Of a DNA stretch of 64,000 nt, positions 1 to 13,100 are shown piece by piece. The notes below the pieces were generated by a model. The model saw only the letters and a list, made by a program, of their open reading frames with translations, was not told the DNA's origin and did no database searches. Position 1 is the stretch's first letter. Every line of letters starts with the position of its first letter. Source of the DNA: Strix aluco. Its lineage: Eukaryota; Chordata; Aves; Strigiformes; Strigidae. The stretch spans positions 72,267,429-72,331,428 of the forward strand of contig NC_133931.1 in the NCBI RefSeq assembly GCF_031877795.1, in the 5' to 3' direction. Made by a program: the position numbers and the translations under genes.

Positions 1-3000
1 TTTGCAGGCTCATTTTTAAACAAGTGAGGCAGTCAGCACTGATGGTACTACGTAAAAACCCTTCTGCCTGTCCTAATGTCAGCAGCAGCACTGAAAATGT
101 GCTGCGTGTCCCCATGGGTTGGTAGGCCAGTGAGGTAGGCAACGCCAGCTCCTGCCGGGACTGGCGATAGCCCGGTTCTCAATTCCCACAACGGTGGCAC
201 AAGTTTCTCCCTCACTAGCAAATTTCTCCTGGGGGTGGGGAGCTGAGGAGAAACCTGGTGGACGGGAAGAAATAAGAATATGTTCTTCAAACCATCAGCT
301 TACACCTACTTTGATGTTCACTGATACAACAGCATGTAGGATTGTCAAGTTCTCGTTAGTATGCATAAGCAACGAGGACTAATTAATTGGTAGATGGTGC
401 TGCTGGTGGTTTTGCTATTCTCAGTGGGACTCTCTTTTTCACTTCCTGAAATCTCCAGCAGCTATTCTCAGCACTAGGTTGGGTAAACCCAAGCAAAATG
501 CTGAATATGCCTCCAATGGCTTTTCCAAGCACTGGTACTTTACTGTAGGTATATATGCACATAGGTATTATCTGTGTATGCATTACTATTAGACAGACCC
601 ACTTTGCAGCTGTGCCAAACACATCTTCTCTGAGGGGAGTGCAGCGAACCAATTCCTGTTGTCAGTAGAATCCAGGGAGGGAAAAAAATCTGTTTTCATG
701 GATTCCTGTAAGAGAAATATTTAACATATTCTGGAGACAAAAGTTAGTTTTCTCACATTTCTCCCATTTTGCGAAGAAAGTAGTAGTGCATGCATATTCA
801 TGAGTATATGAAATTGATGGGGAATAATTATGCTATTCCGGGTAGTAGTAAAAATGGTTACATCTTAGTCACTTTTAGCATGAGAACCGCTGTGGAAATA
901 GTCACTCAAATGTTTAGAAAATAGATTCCTGAAGAATAGAGAATTCCTGAAGTTTCTGTATGTCAGAACAGTCTCCCCTTTTAGAAGGTCTGCAAAAAGT
1001 GGACTTAATTGTCTATATATTTTTTATATTATATATAGAATACACTATATATATTATAGATAGTATATGTAATTGTATAATACATTTTACCTACATATAA
1101 TATTGCGCTTTTTTTTGATAAAACATACAGTGAGAGAGGTAAATTATTGTAACACTTGTTTTGTCTCAGGATAGAAAATTCCAAACAGTTCTGCATTGCA
1201 GGCTAGTGCAGACAGTGTGTTGCAGGACACTCGCCAGTATAAGAAGGCAGCCGTCTTGCAGGACTTCACAGTTATCTATGGGGAGAAGGAAAAATTTCAA
1301 AGAACTGATATCAGAGTTTCAGAGCAATATCACTTCAAGATTTCTTCTTCACCTCACATTGCAATTAAACAAAATTTTGAATTATTTTTAAGCAATAACT
1401 TCCTAACTAAATCTGAAATTTTGTTGGTTTGCTCTCTGTCTGTATTCTTGTATAAAAGCAAACCATTTGGCTGAACATTCTTGAAAAGTTATTTTTGGTA
1501 TGTATAACTAACCACAACTTGCAAATCTTACATATCAAAATGCAACTCAGCATTTCAAATGTCATTTAAATACCATCAAACATATAATCACTTCCAGGTT
1601 GCAGAATGATCTCTGTGCAATGCTAAAAATTTTAAACAGAGAACCTTTGCTGTGAAATCGGCCTTGAAAAAAATTTCTATTGAACACCTGATAAAAGGGC
1701 ACTCTGCTCAAAGACAGAAAGCCCAATTCACTGACAGACAAAGTAAAATTCTTGATACAACTATGGCATCTCCCATTTGCTTAGAGAAGCCCAGGCTAGT
1801 GCCTGATTTAATGGCTATAGACATAATTAATGCAAATAATGCACCACTGCAAGAAGATGAGGTTTCTAGAGTACATGTTTGCTGCTGGCTTCTGCTTCTC
1901 CAGGCTGGACCTATTTGGGGAAATATTATGTACCTATTAAACACATCCTTTATACCCTGTCACTTGCTTCAGAGTTTTCCTGTTAAAGATAAAAGGCAGC
2001 TGATACCTTCCACCTTCAAATAGGTACAAAATAGGTGGCAATTTTGGGACAGGAAAGGGGAAGAAAATGAAATCACCTTTCTCAAACTTTGTGTTTGGAA
2101 CTACTAACATAGTGTTAGAGATGTCATTTTGTAATAGATACTTTTGCTGATAACTGTCTCCCCACACACACTTTCCTCAGACTGGGGAAGAGAATCTATA
2201 ACTTCAATGACCAAAAGTGCCCAATATATCCTATATGCCCCAGAACTATGGATTTACAAGTAGCAGCACTTCCTTGCATAAATTTTCTTTCCTAACTAAA
2301 AATATTTCACCACAGATATGAAAATAATGTAGAATCCAAATAATGCGTTTAATAAAATAGCGGTAGGATTCAAACTTTTCTGTGTTTGCTTACTGCAAAA
2401 TACCACTTTATTTTTGTGGAGAGACAAATAAGACTGTATAATTTGCCTGCTTTCAATATACATCTTATGGATTGAGAGTGCACTTAATTATTGGTTATGG
2501 AACAAACCTTTGGAACAAACTGGAACATTTCTAGCAGTACCCAAAGCAGAAGGTATGGGGTTTTGCTGTTTCTTTTGTGTGTTTTTCCTACAGCAGGTAT
2601 TTAGCCTATGAAAATAGAGCAGAGCAAGAAAGCAGGCTTGTGAGCCTTCTTCCCGACTCAAGAGATTGGGTCTATTATTGTGATTTCAGCACAGGCAGAA
2701 TATCCAATTATGCTCACAAAATGCAGATATGCAATCCTTGCTCCAGGAGAAATATGCTTCAAGGCCCTGAACAGATTTATGGATGTGGGCAATTCTATCC
2801 TTGCAGGTGATGCTATTGAAATCGGGGAAAGTTCTCTCCTGATGCAGTTTCTAGCAGCTGGAGATGCACTTTTTGGATTTGGGCCCTTGAATATTATTTG
2901 AAACACGTTATGATGCATTTACTCATGGTGGGTAACACATTACACTGCGTGGATTCCCACTGTCTTCAAGGAGTCTGCTCACAGCGCAAGGACGCATTCA

Positions 3001-5632
3001 GCAGTCAAAACCTGGCCTCAGGCACAATGTATATTATCACAGCAAAAATTTGTTTTGAGCTGTGTTTGGGGAAAGCCCTGTACACCTCTGCGGGTGACAG
3101 CCATCAGTGTGTTCGGTACTGCTTCCTAGCTATTCTTGATGCAGGAGGGAGGAAAATCAGCATCAACTCTTCTTTTGAGGCTACATGAGTCATGATGCGT
3201 ACCGGCAGCACATTTCTCACAAGCCACTATGCGCACTGCTCCCATCTCTTAAGGATGCAGACTTTTGGGTCCCAATTGGTGTGTCACCCTGCCTTTATGA
3301 GCTTCAGTGAAGTTGTTCCTGTGCTTTGTATGTACTTTGGGCTCTGGAGTGAGATGCCAGGGATGGAAGGCTGAAGCTTCTAGCATAAATAAGATCCTCC
3401 CAGCTAAGTTTAGGGGAAACTCCACAATACTCTATTGATTTTTTTTTCCTCAGTACTTAATCCAATTTCACTTCACTCTTCTAGAAGGATAACAAAACAA
3501 TAGGATTGCATGTCCTATTTACCAGGATGTCATTCCAAGACAGCAACTGCCTGCTTTTAAAAGGGCACAGACTCCCCTTGACCATTTTGTCTGAAGAGGG
3601 TATGTGCACAGAAGCAGGTAAGAATTTCTATATTCATTTTCAGTGAAATACTAGTGGTTATATGGCTGGCTCACTGCAAAACTTTGAACAGAAAACACTG
3701 ATGTTGTGTTTACAAATGCAGGGACTTCATCCTACTGAGACATTAGTCAACTTCTGTCAGAGTATAGAGAGGTATTTTTCACATCAGACACTTTCACACT
3801 GAAACCACATGATTGTTCAAAATAAACATAATAGAAACCAATAAAAATGTTTCTTTCAAGGAAGGAAGGGAAGAAAGGGAGGATGAGAATAAGAGTCTAT
3901 TATTCTATCTTACTTATCTTGGGGAGGAATAAAAGACTGTGGTGCCATGCTTAAGACTGAGATATAAATAATTGTCACTTTTTGGCCTCCAGCAAAACAG
4001 ACCATATGCTTACACTGCAGCCACCACAGGTTGCATAAGCAAACCTGAGTTAGACTTCAACTCGCTGTCTGGATACCACTCCCAGGCCTGACTTGGCAGC
4101 AGGGAGCTCAGTGCAGATTTCTCTCTCCAGTCAGCCAGGTCCTTGGGCAGCATCGCTGCGGCACCTATGGTCTAAGCAGTGCCTAAGCCAGCTCATGGTT
4201 TGGTCTCTCTGACCCTAACCAAGGTGAAGAAACAGTGTGAACAGCAAAAAAAGGGGAAAAAAAGGAACAGTGAAAATTATAAAAACCAGTATTCTCCAGA
4301 ACAAGGGCAGTCATGGCAGCTGCTCTGGGTTAACTGGTGACCCACCGTTTAGGATTCTGACTCCCTTTGCTACTCAGGGCCATCGGTCCATTGTTCTGAT
4401 CAGTCTTCCCTGCCCCATTTCTCCTTTCTAGGCATGGCAGAGCTGGCTGCCCTGTGTGCTTTCCTCTAGCTGATGCAGTGCAGATCAGATGAAAGCTGAG
4501 AGAGACGGGAAAGATAGCGATGGCACCGAGGAACTCACGAGGGAGAAGAAAGCAGAGCAAGGTCTTAGATGACTCACACTGGGGTTTCAGCGCTCACCAG
4601 TAAGTGTAGCCACTGGTTACTACTCTTTCGTTTGCGGTGTCTGAGGTGAAGGAGGCCATGGACCTCAAGATACATGAGCAAATGGCAGCGTCTGAAGGCT
4701 GGACCACGCCAGCTTTAGCACAGTATCCCTCCGTATTTCATTCCATGGTAAGGATCCTTTCATTAACCGCCCCCCTAGAAGATATCAATGGTGGAATAGC
4801 CTGTCCTGACTTTTCCCCACTCCCCATCAGTTACACCCAACTCCTCATGCCCTTATCCATTGATTTCTGGTAGAGTCTGTGTCACATTTCTCTTGTTTAC
4901 CAGACAAAGGAAAATATCAGTGGACTAAACAAGTCATTTTGTCTCCCTTTTGCACTTCTCCAAACATCAGTATTTAACACCCCCAGTAAGAGACACACCT
5001 TACGGTCCTCCCACAGGTGGCTGTGGCTGCGGCTGCAACTCCTGTGCACGCTCAGCTGCAGGGACCGAGCCCCAGCACAGCCTCCTCAGGTGGGTACAGT
5101 AATTCCTGCGCCCAGGACAAAGTAAACACAGCAGAATATTTCACAGCTATGCGATATGCAGTTACAGGCACAACCAGATTGATGTTAGGGTCATTCCAAC
5201 ACAGAATTACGGTGCAGTTTGTTACAACGGCCAAAGCCAAATGAGGCCCACGTTCCTCCCTCACTCACACAGCATACTGAGTTCCTGGCTTTGGTGCATG
5301 TATAATTACTAAGGGGTGATTCAGGTGAAGTTGAGATCCTGCACTACAGTTTTTTCTCTCCCCTGTCCAAGTCAGGAAAGTAAATATAGAAAGAACTCCA
5401 CAAGAAGATTTGAGTATTATGTTTCTATAAAAGAATTTCCAGAAAGTAACAGGTGACTAATATTACTGATGCAACGTGAATATAATAGGTGAATTTCAGC
5501 AGTAAATCACAACCATGATACCTATGCCTTAGGGTATTAAGATGTGAGGTAAACTTGAGAGCTTTAGAGACCTCTGATCTGTGTTCCATTACAGGGATCA
5601 TTGTGTCTCATTAAAACCGTGTGTCATTAAAA
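1..5632. other. intergenic DNA, no gene recognised
   Basis: This is AT-rich single-copy-looking sequence upstream of the EPB41L4B promoter. All open frames are under about 125 codons, overlap on both strands and resemble no family I know. In mammals PTPN3 lies upstream of EPB41L4B in the same orientation, so a PTPN3 3' end could lie near or beyond the left edge. I see no protein-tyrosine-phosphatase coding sequence in the window. A purine-rich stretch lies near 3856-3892. Nothing else is supportable. Confidence 0.6.
1011..1085. repeat. AT-rich low-complexity tract (TA/TATAT)
   Basis: The tract is almost pure A and T with repeated TATATA blocks and partial self-complementarity (TATATATAG versus CTATATATA). 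It is a simple-sequence region and no regulatory role is implied. Confidence 0.75.
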
Positions 5633-5668
5633 GGAGGGGGGGTGGGGCGGGGGGGGGGGGGGGTGGGG
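5633..5668 (+). repeat. poly-G tract, potential G-quadruplex
   Basis: The + strand is almost only G for 36 bases, broken by single T, C and T residues. One uninterrupted G run spans the end of one block and all of the next. At least four runs of three or more G can be drawn, so an intramolecular quadruplex is possible. Such tracts also vary in length and are prone to sequencing error. Confidence 0.85.
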
Positions 5669-5897
5669 AATGAAATAACAATTGCTGCTGCGTTCTGTCA
5701 CAAAAGAAAAAGATATGTTATTTTCAGATTTCTGATGTAATCATGAGCCTGCAGCACAAGATCTTGACAGTGTGCTACAGTGTTAAAATCCATACCGAAA
5801 AGTTTCTGCAGTCTTTTTTTTCATGATTTTAAGCAGTTTCCAACAAAAGTAAAAATTACTGGGGGTGGCCACAGACAGGTGAAATGACACACTTCTT

Positions 5898-6113
5898 TCT
5901 AGGCCCAGAGCCCAACTGGTTCCAGCTGGGTATAAGGAAAAACAAATCATCATGAGGAATATTAGGCATTGGAGCAGGTTACCCAGGGTTGTTGTGCAAC
6001 CTCCATCCTCAGAGGTTTTCAAGACACAACTGGATAAAACCCTGAGCAACCCAGTATGATCCCAGCACTGACCCTGCTTTAAGCAGGAGCTGGGACTAGA
6101 GACATTCTGAGGT
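5898..6113 (+). mobile_element. CR1 LINE fragment, 3' region
   Basis: The text resembles the 3' end of avian CR1 on the plus strand. A segment reading 'ggagcaggttacccag' is followed by a 'caacctccatcctcagagg' block, an 'ttcaagacacaactggataaa' block and a 'gctgggactagagac' block, in the order seen in CR1 3' ends. The copy stops before the usual terminal octamers. It is diverged, 5'-truncated and non-coding. Confidence 0.8.
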
Positions 6114-6954
6114 GTTTTTGACCAGAATGTTTTATGTCCATCTGAGTAGTGGGTGATGATCCTGCTTTGTGGTGACTTTTTTTAACATGTAGAAAGGGGT
6201 TTTCCTTTCTTCTGGGGAAAAATGAAACCTTCTGAACATTTACATGAAAATGGAAGGTGTAAGAGTGTCAGCTGCACCCATCTGAGCCTTCTGGCTAAGG
6301 TGGTGGCTCAAAAGGTGGGAGACCCAGATTCAGACTGATTGCAGCAGTCTCTGTTGCATGACTCAGAGTAGAAGTTTGCACCCTGCATCACTCCAGATGG
6401 GTTGCAAATGGCACTTCATTTGGATCACTGTTTGCATCAACTCGCTAGCCAGCCTTGATATGTTTGTGGTCACCATCATGTTTTCGGCTCAGTGAGTCAG
6501 CACGATTTGGGAATTAGATCCTGAGCTGTCACGGAATTCAGCAGTGGTCAATGGTGGTATAATGCCTGCTGTGGCTTGGCCCAGCCTAAGAGGCTGCTGC
6601 AACTTGTTTGCGGTCCCTTTTTGTTCACAGGGCAGCTCTCTGAGACTCCACAATAGCCTGAGCAAGGTCACGTTGCTGATTTCCTCTTTCTCCTTGGCAC
6701 ATACCTGGCATGGCCCCATTCTGGAAGGTAAGTATGGGATAACAGGAGATGTCAGCACCCAGATCAGTCTCCTTTGTCACCTTAGAGCCTGCACACAGAG
6801 ACTGCAAAGGAGCCCTAAGGGGGAAACAGTGTTTTCAGCATCTCTCTGAGAGCTCATTCAGTGCCTTTGGAGGCTGGTTACACTACACAGAGCCAAGAGC
6901 TCCCGACGGCTAATCCTGCCCCTAAAACTGTCTCCCTCTGCGGCTTCAAATACA
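6114..6954. other. intergenic DNA, no gene recognised
   Basis: There is no coding signal. A segment at 6299-6345 vaguely resembles a tRNA-like SINE head but is too diverged to call. Confidence 0.5.
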
Positions 6955-7085
6955 GCATTTCACCTCTCTGTTGCAATTTTTTCATCTGTAAAATTGGGAT
7001 AATGACATTTTACTAACTCACAGGACTGCTGTGAACTTTAATTAAGGCAGGGTTTGTAAAATGGTTTAATGAGGGAAAGTACTAA
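6955..7085 (+). repeat. MIR-like ancient SINE remnant
   Basis: The order of blocks matches the central and 3' part of MIR. A 'cacctctctgt' block is followed by 'ttcatctgtaaaattggga', then 'taatgacat', an 'ctcacaggactgctgtgaa' block and a diverged tail with 'gtaaaatggtttaatgag'. The CORE-SINE segment is the best preserved part. MIR predates the amniote split, so an old copy in a bird is plausible. It is non-coding. Confidence 0.72.
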
Positions 7086-10000
7086 GAATGAGTAGATTAT
7101 TTGGTTAAGCTGGTTGATGTGGTGCTGCCAGACTTGCCCAAATAACTCAGGATCTGTATGTATGCACTACAGATTGTTATTCTGTACACCTTCAAAGATA
7201 AGCATTGCAGGGCTTGGATCTTGGACAGGCAGGCTTCAGTGTGGAAGTGCCTCTTCCTAAGCAGACTAGTGTACAGCATTTACATTCACTGCCCACCTTA
7301 TTTTCCTTTATTTTGTAGACAACAAACAACTTTGATCTACCAAGAGCCACATTAAAATGAGGTACAAAGCCAGATGGTGGGATATTCTGCAATACCAAGG
7401 ACTGGATACAGAATGTCCTTTCTGATCCCCTGTATCTGGGTATAGGGAAAGCCACAGGAACATACACATTACAGGTTGGAAACCAAACAATTTCTGTACT
7501 GCGATGGCAGGTATTACAAGGCAACAGCACTGCATCCAAACACCTTTTCCTTAGCCCGTGAGCAGAAGCAACATTTTGTGATGGAGCTGCTCTGTTTTGC
7601 TGTCACCATCCCCCAGAGGAGAGGGCTATCTTTCCCCTCTCTCTCATCATTCATCTGATCAGTACCTCCTCTGCCTTGGGCTGTAACTCGTGTAAGGTGG
7701 CTACGGTAGAATTCCTCACAGGGAAGCAAGCGGTGTCTCCACAGTGAGTTGCAGGGAGATGGAGGGGATTGCCTTGCCTGCTGTCTCAAATTCTTCACAT
7801 GCGCTTGGACTTCATGTCACTATTTTTCCTATGCTGGGAAGCCAGCCATCAAGGCTTTGGGCACCTGACAGTACTCAGCAGAGGGGTGACTATCACATAA
7901 ATCTATTCAAATACAGTGTCTCACAGGTATAAGTCCATACGGACACTGCCTTTCATTTTGCACCTTACAGTAGGCAGCAGGTGATAACTTTGTCATCCTC
8001 ACATCTTTCTTCCAGTTCCTTTTCTACTTTTTGGGCCAGGAAAGAATTAACTGCTCTGGGCTACACTGAACAATTGAGTAAGTGACTGAAGAAAGGCATC
8101 CCCATAAGAGGCAGGACTGGGACCAGCACTTCAAATCTGACAGCCAAAGATAATTCAGGCCCAAGCTGTGAGTCCCTCAGACCGCAAAAGGCAGGCAGTC
8201 ACAGGGACACTGTGAGGACAATGTGCCTTTCTGTGGGGACTTTTCACCGTCCTTCTTCTACACCTACAGAGGTGTAGGTGCCACTGCAGCCTTGCCCAGA
8301 GACCATGGCCCTGCCCTACTCCCTACCTGCTCGCTCATTGTCTGCTTGCATCCCTCAATAGCATGAGAAAGGACCAATCCCTCCATCTGGAGCAGTGGTG
8401 AGGCCTGGGACTCCATATTCTTCTCTGAGGAAGATTTAATCAGTCTGAGTCTTAATACTACCCCATTGCTCTTTGATCAAGGATTATTTAAGCTATTATT
8501 GAAATATTGTGCTCAGACTTCTATTATGGCTGGTATTCACAGAAACAATACTCCTCTCTAGCTGAGCAAATAATGTCGAGCTGTTTGTTTTAGACAGAAT
8601 TCCACATATTCACTTTATGTTACTTTCACACTGCTGGTCAGGAACAATGATACTTGTCCAGGGCTACAAATAATTACTGGGAATCATATTTTGGTGACAC
8701 TTCCAGCAAGCTTCTACAGTGAAAATCCATTTGCAGCATTTCCAATTCCTAGGCATTTCTTTAGGAAGCAGACATCAACCAGCTTTGGGGTTTTGTATTC
8801 TGATGAGTGCCAGATTTCCTTGCTGTGTTTCCATTCTTTAAATTTTAACCATGTTTGCAAAATGTCAGACATCTAAATCAGTTTTTCTCTTGTCAGATAT
8901 GAAAGATTATTGTCTGGAAAGATCAGCAGCCACTAATCTAGCTAAATCCATGTTGTTTGTTTGCTGGTTCTACTATAGACACCTTGGCTCCCAGGTATTC
9001 TCAAGACTAAGCATTAGCACAATATCTTCTTTTAAGTTTTAGGCAAGATTGTTCAGAGAAGCAGATACAGTCAGAGCTGTGACCACAGTGACCACAGGCT
9101 AATGATTTTAAATGTTTGATGTTGCTGCTCAGTTTAGATACTTGACATGCTATACATGGACATGCATTTTCAAAACAGAGATGCTTAGTCCAGCCTGAAA
9201 ATCAAGCTGCTGAAGTGAGCTAAAGTCAGGCATAACAGATTAGTAGATGTTATCGATAATCATGGAATTAGAGCAAAGTTCCTGTCAAGTTTGGGTTTTT
9301 TTAAAGTGTTCCCGAGAAACACCCTGCTCCTCTTTTTTATTTGTTTGTTTTTAATGAAGGTTTCAGAAAGATGTTTCCAAGATATAGGAAGAATAAGAGA
9401 ACTCCAACTGCTGACCCACTTAACAGAGTATTTGCCCTTGCTGAGATTCGTCATGCATTTGAAAACTATTGTGTGGCAAATCCAATAATCCAAATTATTG
9501 TTTGCTAATCCAATTAGGCATTTTAATTAAACTGTGCAAAGTTCAGCGCTGCTGTGAGTTTTTATAGTCAGGGTTTGGTTTGTTTTATTTTATAATTTTT
9601 GGGTGTCATCAGACAACGAAGCTCTAGCTCAGAAAAACAAAGGTGTCCACATATTGGCATACTGAGCGGGCAGCTCTCAAACATTCCCATCACTTTTCCC
9701 TGAACAGCCAAGGAAGATAGATAAAACTGCAGATCCCATCACTAGCAAAGCATCCAGTCCACTCCTCTGCCACCAGCATGCTCCTGGCTGTATATTTACT
9801 TCTGTTTCCTTGTGACCTTCACCTAACCTTCAAATCTGGCCAGAATACTCTTATGGGATCTGAGCCCAAACTGGTGTGAAAGTTTTGTTACATAAACTAG
9901 CAAAGCCCAGAAATAGACGGAGGGAGGAGGTGCACATGACCTCTGTTAATTCCACATAAATAAGGCAAACTGAAGTATACCTAAGCTGTAGTTGCTTGGT

Positions 10001-10106
10001 ACTTGACAAAAGAGCCCTACTATTCAAGCATATCCTTCACTCCACAACATGTCTTGCTACATCTATTCTTGTGCTTGTGGGAGAGAAGGAAGAGGAGGAG
10101 AACGAT
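7086..10106. other. intergenic DNA, no gene recognised
   Basis: The stretch has only short overlapping frames on both strands with no family resemblance. There is no recognisable mobile element. A short inverted repeat (cacctaca / tgtaggtg) lies near 8264-8282 and is too short to interpret. Confidence 0.55.
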
Positions 10107-10196
10107 AACTCCTCTACGGCCACACATGACAATCCTCCCCTTTCTTATGGTAACTCCCCTATGGCCACACATGGGAACCCTTTCCTTTCATACAGG
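10107..10196 (+). repeat. 45-bp tandem duplication, two copies
   Basis: Two adjacent 45-bp units (10107-10151 and 10152-10196) both run from 'aactcc' through '.ggccacacatg' and 'ccctttc' blocks to 'tt.ata.gg'. They differ at several positions, so the duplication is not recent. No function is evident. Confidence 0.8.
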
Positions 10197-13100
10197 AGAG
10201 AGAGAGACCCACACAATACCCTCTTCTTCCTAAGCAGAGCTGGAGGGAGGCAGAGAACCAGCCTTTCCAAAGAGAGAGGTCTGATGAGCTCACACATCCT
10301 GGCTTGATGCTTTCAGGGTCAGCATGAACTTTGAGCTAGCAATCAACTAGGCTTCAAGAGTGCAACCTTTCCTTTTCCCTATGCACAAATAATGCTGTTT
10401 CTGAACCAACTAAAAGTGATTGGCCACCCTGTTAGGCAAGCAATATGACCATGACTCTTCCTCCTCTGCTTGTAGATGGAATATCAGACCTTGCCCACCT
10501 CTGGATGGATGGAAGCAATAGCAATACAGCTCCCTACAGGCACAAGGGTAGAACAGGCACCAATGTCTCCTAACGCTTCTGGGGAGGAAGACTAGCATAG
10601 CTTTAACTTTCTTCCATGCTGCTACAACAACACCAGGTGGACATGAGGGAGAACAGAAAAGCAGTTCTATATTCTTTAATCTTATTCTTTGGAGGTTTAC
10701 TCTTTTCTTTGCCATGTTCATATTGTCAGATTAATTTATTTTGGTTTTAGTTATTTAAAATATTATTTGATTGCTTTATTTTGAATGATTTTTAATTTTA
10801 TTTTTAATTTCTTTCATTTTGAATGATCTTATACGTTCAAATGTCTTCTCCAAATCTCCCTGTTTCAGGAAGACTAGAATGGACCCTTTTCCTGCTGTGA
10901 TGTGGCATGTTAGACAACCCTGCTGCTTGATGGGTGAAGAGCCAGGTTTCATGCTGGCAGTGGGGTTCTCATCAACTGCTGATTGAGATTTGTAAAATTA
11001 TACATTAGCTGATAGCCAAGATCTATAATTGCACTATTAACAATGCCTGCCAAAGGAGGCAGTAGGAAGATTCAAGTCAGAAAGCCAAATGCAGACCATT
11101 GTTCTTGTTAGTATGATCATTAGCTCTGTCCTGCTTCACCATTTAGAATGCACTTTACCTGTGACTGGACTTTGAGGCCACCCACAGACACCAGCAGCCT
11201 AGCTACCTATCTATCACGATGTACTCCTGCTGTGGAAAACTCAGCGTTGGTGTCTCACAGGTTGCAGTGTCTGCTCAATTGGTGGTTTTACTAAGTAGTA
11301 AGGTTATCTATGATCTGGACTGTGGCTACCTCCCTGCCCACCCTTTTCCCCCTCCAGCCACAGAAGCAGACAGAGAGCTCTTTTCACCCCTCCTGACACT
11401 TGCTCTGTATCTCAGAGAGGGAGATATTACACCTGGACGGCTCCCAGCTCTCCCAGTTGGCTGGGCAGAGCTCCAGTTTGGGATCCAGTTTGGGACTGCT
11501 GCCAGGCTTATCTTATCTGCAGAGGTTTTTTGCCTGAAGCCAGGCCTGAAGAGTTTTCGGTCCCCAAAAGTGAGTGGGATTTTTTGGTCTGACTTTTTAC
11601 CATAGGTGGCTAATTCACTTTAGGTTTTCTTTCTTGTTTTTATGTAAACAACTCTGTAGTCTGTGTAGATGTGCCTCCAGGCAGGTATAGGTACACTTTA
11701 GGAACTGAATAAATGCCTCAGCTACACATTTGATCTTGGCAAGTAGGGAGTTACTTCACCGTCCAAGATGGAGATGGCCCTTGCTATGTAGGTAGGTAAG
11801 AGGTAGTTTTCCAGAGCTACATCTCAATTCTAGCTTATACCTGGCAGTTTTCCTATGTGAGTTATCTGAAGCCTCTAAAGTAAGATCTTTCTGTTCAGTG
11901 GGCTTGAAAAATTCAGAGTTTTTATCCACACGAAAAACTCTAATTTTCATGACTGGGCCAGAGAAAGAATAAAATGCATGCTTAGTTTCAGTGTTCACGG
12001 GGTGATATGCGAGAGGTGACAGCATGACTTTCAGAGAGAGCACACAGTGACAGAGTGATCTGGGCACTAGGTAAAGCACAGTCCCATTTCTTCTGTTGTC
12101 CTTGGAAAATAAAATGGGATCACCTTTTCTCCCCATGCCTAAGCAGGTCTTTCACAGACACTGTCTGATTGGCCTAGGGGGCTGGGCACTTCCAGCCAAA
12201 ACACAATTTTCCGAGAAGCTGGTCTTTCAAAGAACTTGTGCATCAACAAGTAAACACTCATCTCCATCCTATTTATTTATATTTTTAATCTGAGTGGTGA
12301 GTCTTCCTCCCACAGTGAAGGAATCCTCGGTAAACTCCTGCTTGGGAGCCCAGCCGCTCCTAATATTAGCTTGCACCATTATGTAAATGCAGCTCTGGTG
12401 TTCCCACACTCTGGGGAGGGACCCGATCCCAGCTTCCCACAACGTCCAACAGCTGCCTACAGCCCATGCTCTGCCACCACTGAAGGCTGGATCACTGTGA
12501 TCAGCATTTGTCTCCACTTCAGTTCTGACCTGAATTTTTCTAGCTTCTGTCACTGGATGTACTTGTTGCAGCTCTGTGTTTGAGAATCTCTTTGCTTCTG
12601 TTTTCAAATGCAATAACACATTAATTGCTGAGAATACACAACATCAGCTGCTAACATTTAAGAAAGCAAGGTTTTAATCATAATGCTTTATCTCAATGTC
12701 TACATGTAAACCTAATTCAGTAACTTTCTGTTTATCTTTTCTGGATAACTGTATAAACCTGCTCGGCAGTTTCAAAAGACACTGAAAAACCACAAAACCC
12801 TGTTTTTTCCATTTTTTAATTTAATCTCCCAGCAAAGCCTGAGAAGACATTAGAGCTCCTGACAAAAAGTAAAGCAGTCCATTTCTCCACATTCAAGAGA
12901 CATACCAGTAGCGCATTGAAACACTTTTTCACTCAGGTCGAATAAAAAATATTGGCTCCAGTTCTCCATTAAATAGGATCTCAGTCTGAATACACTGGAG
13001 CTTGGATGTTATGGGGTTAACAGGTTGATAGACCCTAATGTGTGGCTTGATGGTCCTGGGAGAAGTTTTGCACAACTAGTGCCCTGGCTGAGACAGTAAC

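Noticed and set aside
6299..6400. Possible tRNA-like SINE head
   Set aside because: A weak 'gacccagattcaga' box-B-like string is present, but no convincing A box or cloverleaf can be drawn, and it is 600 bp from the MIR-like core.
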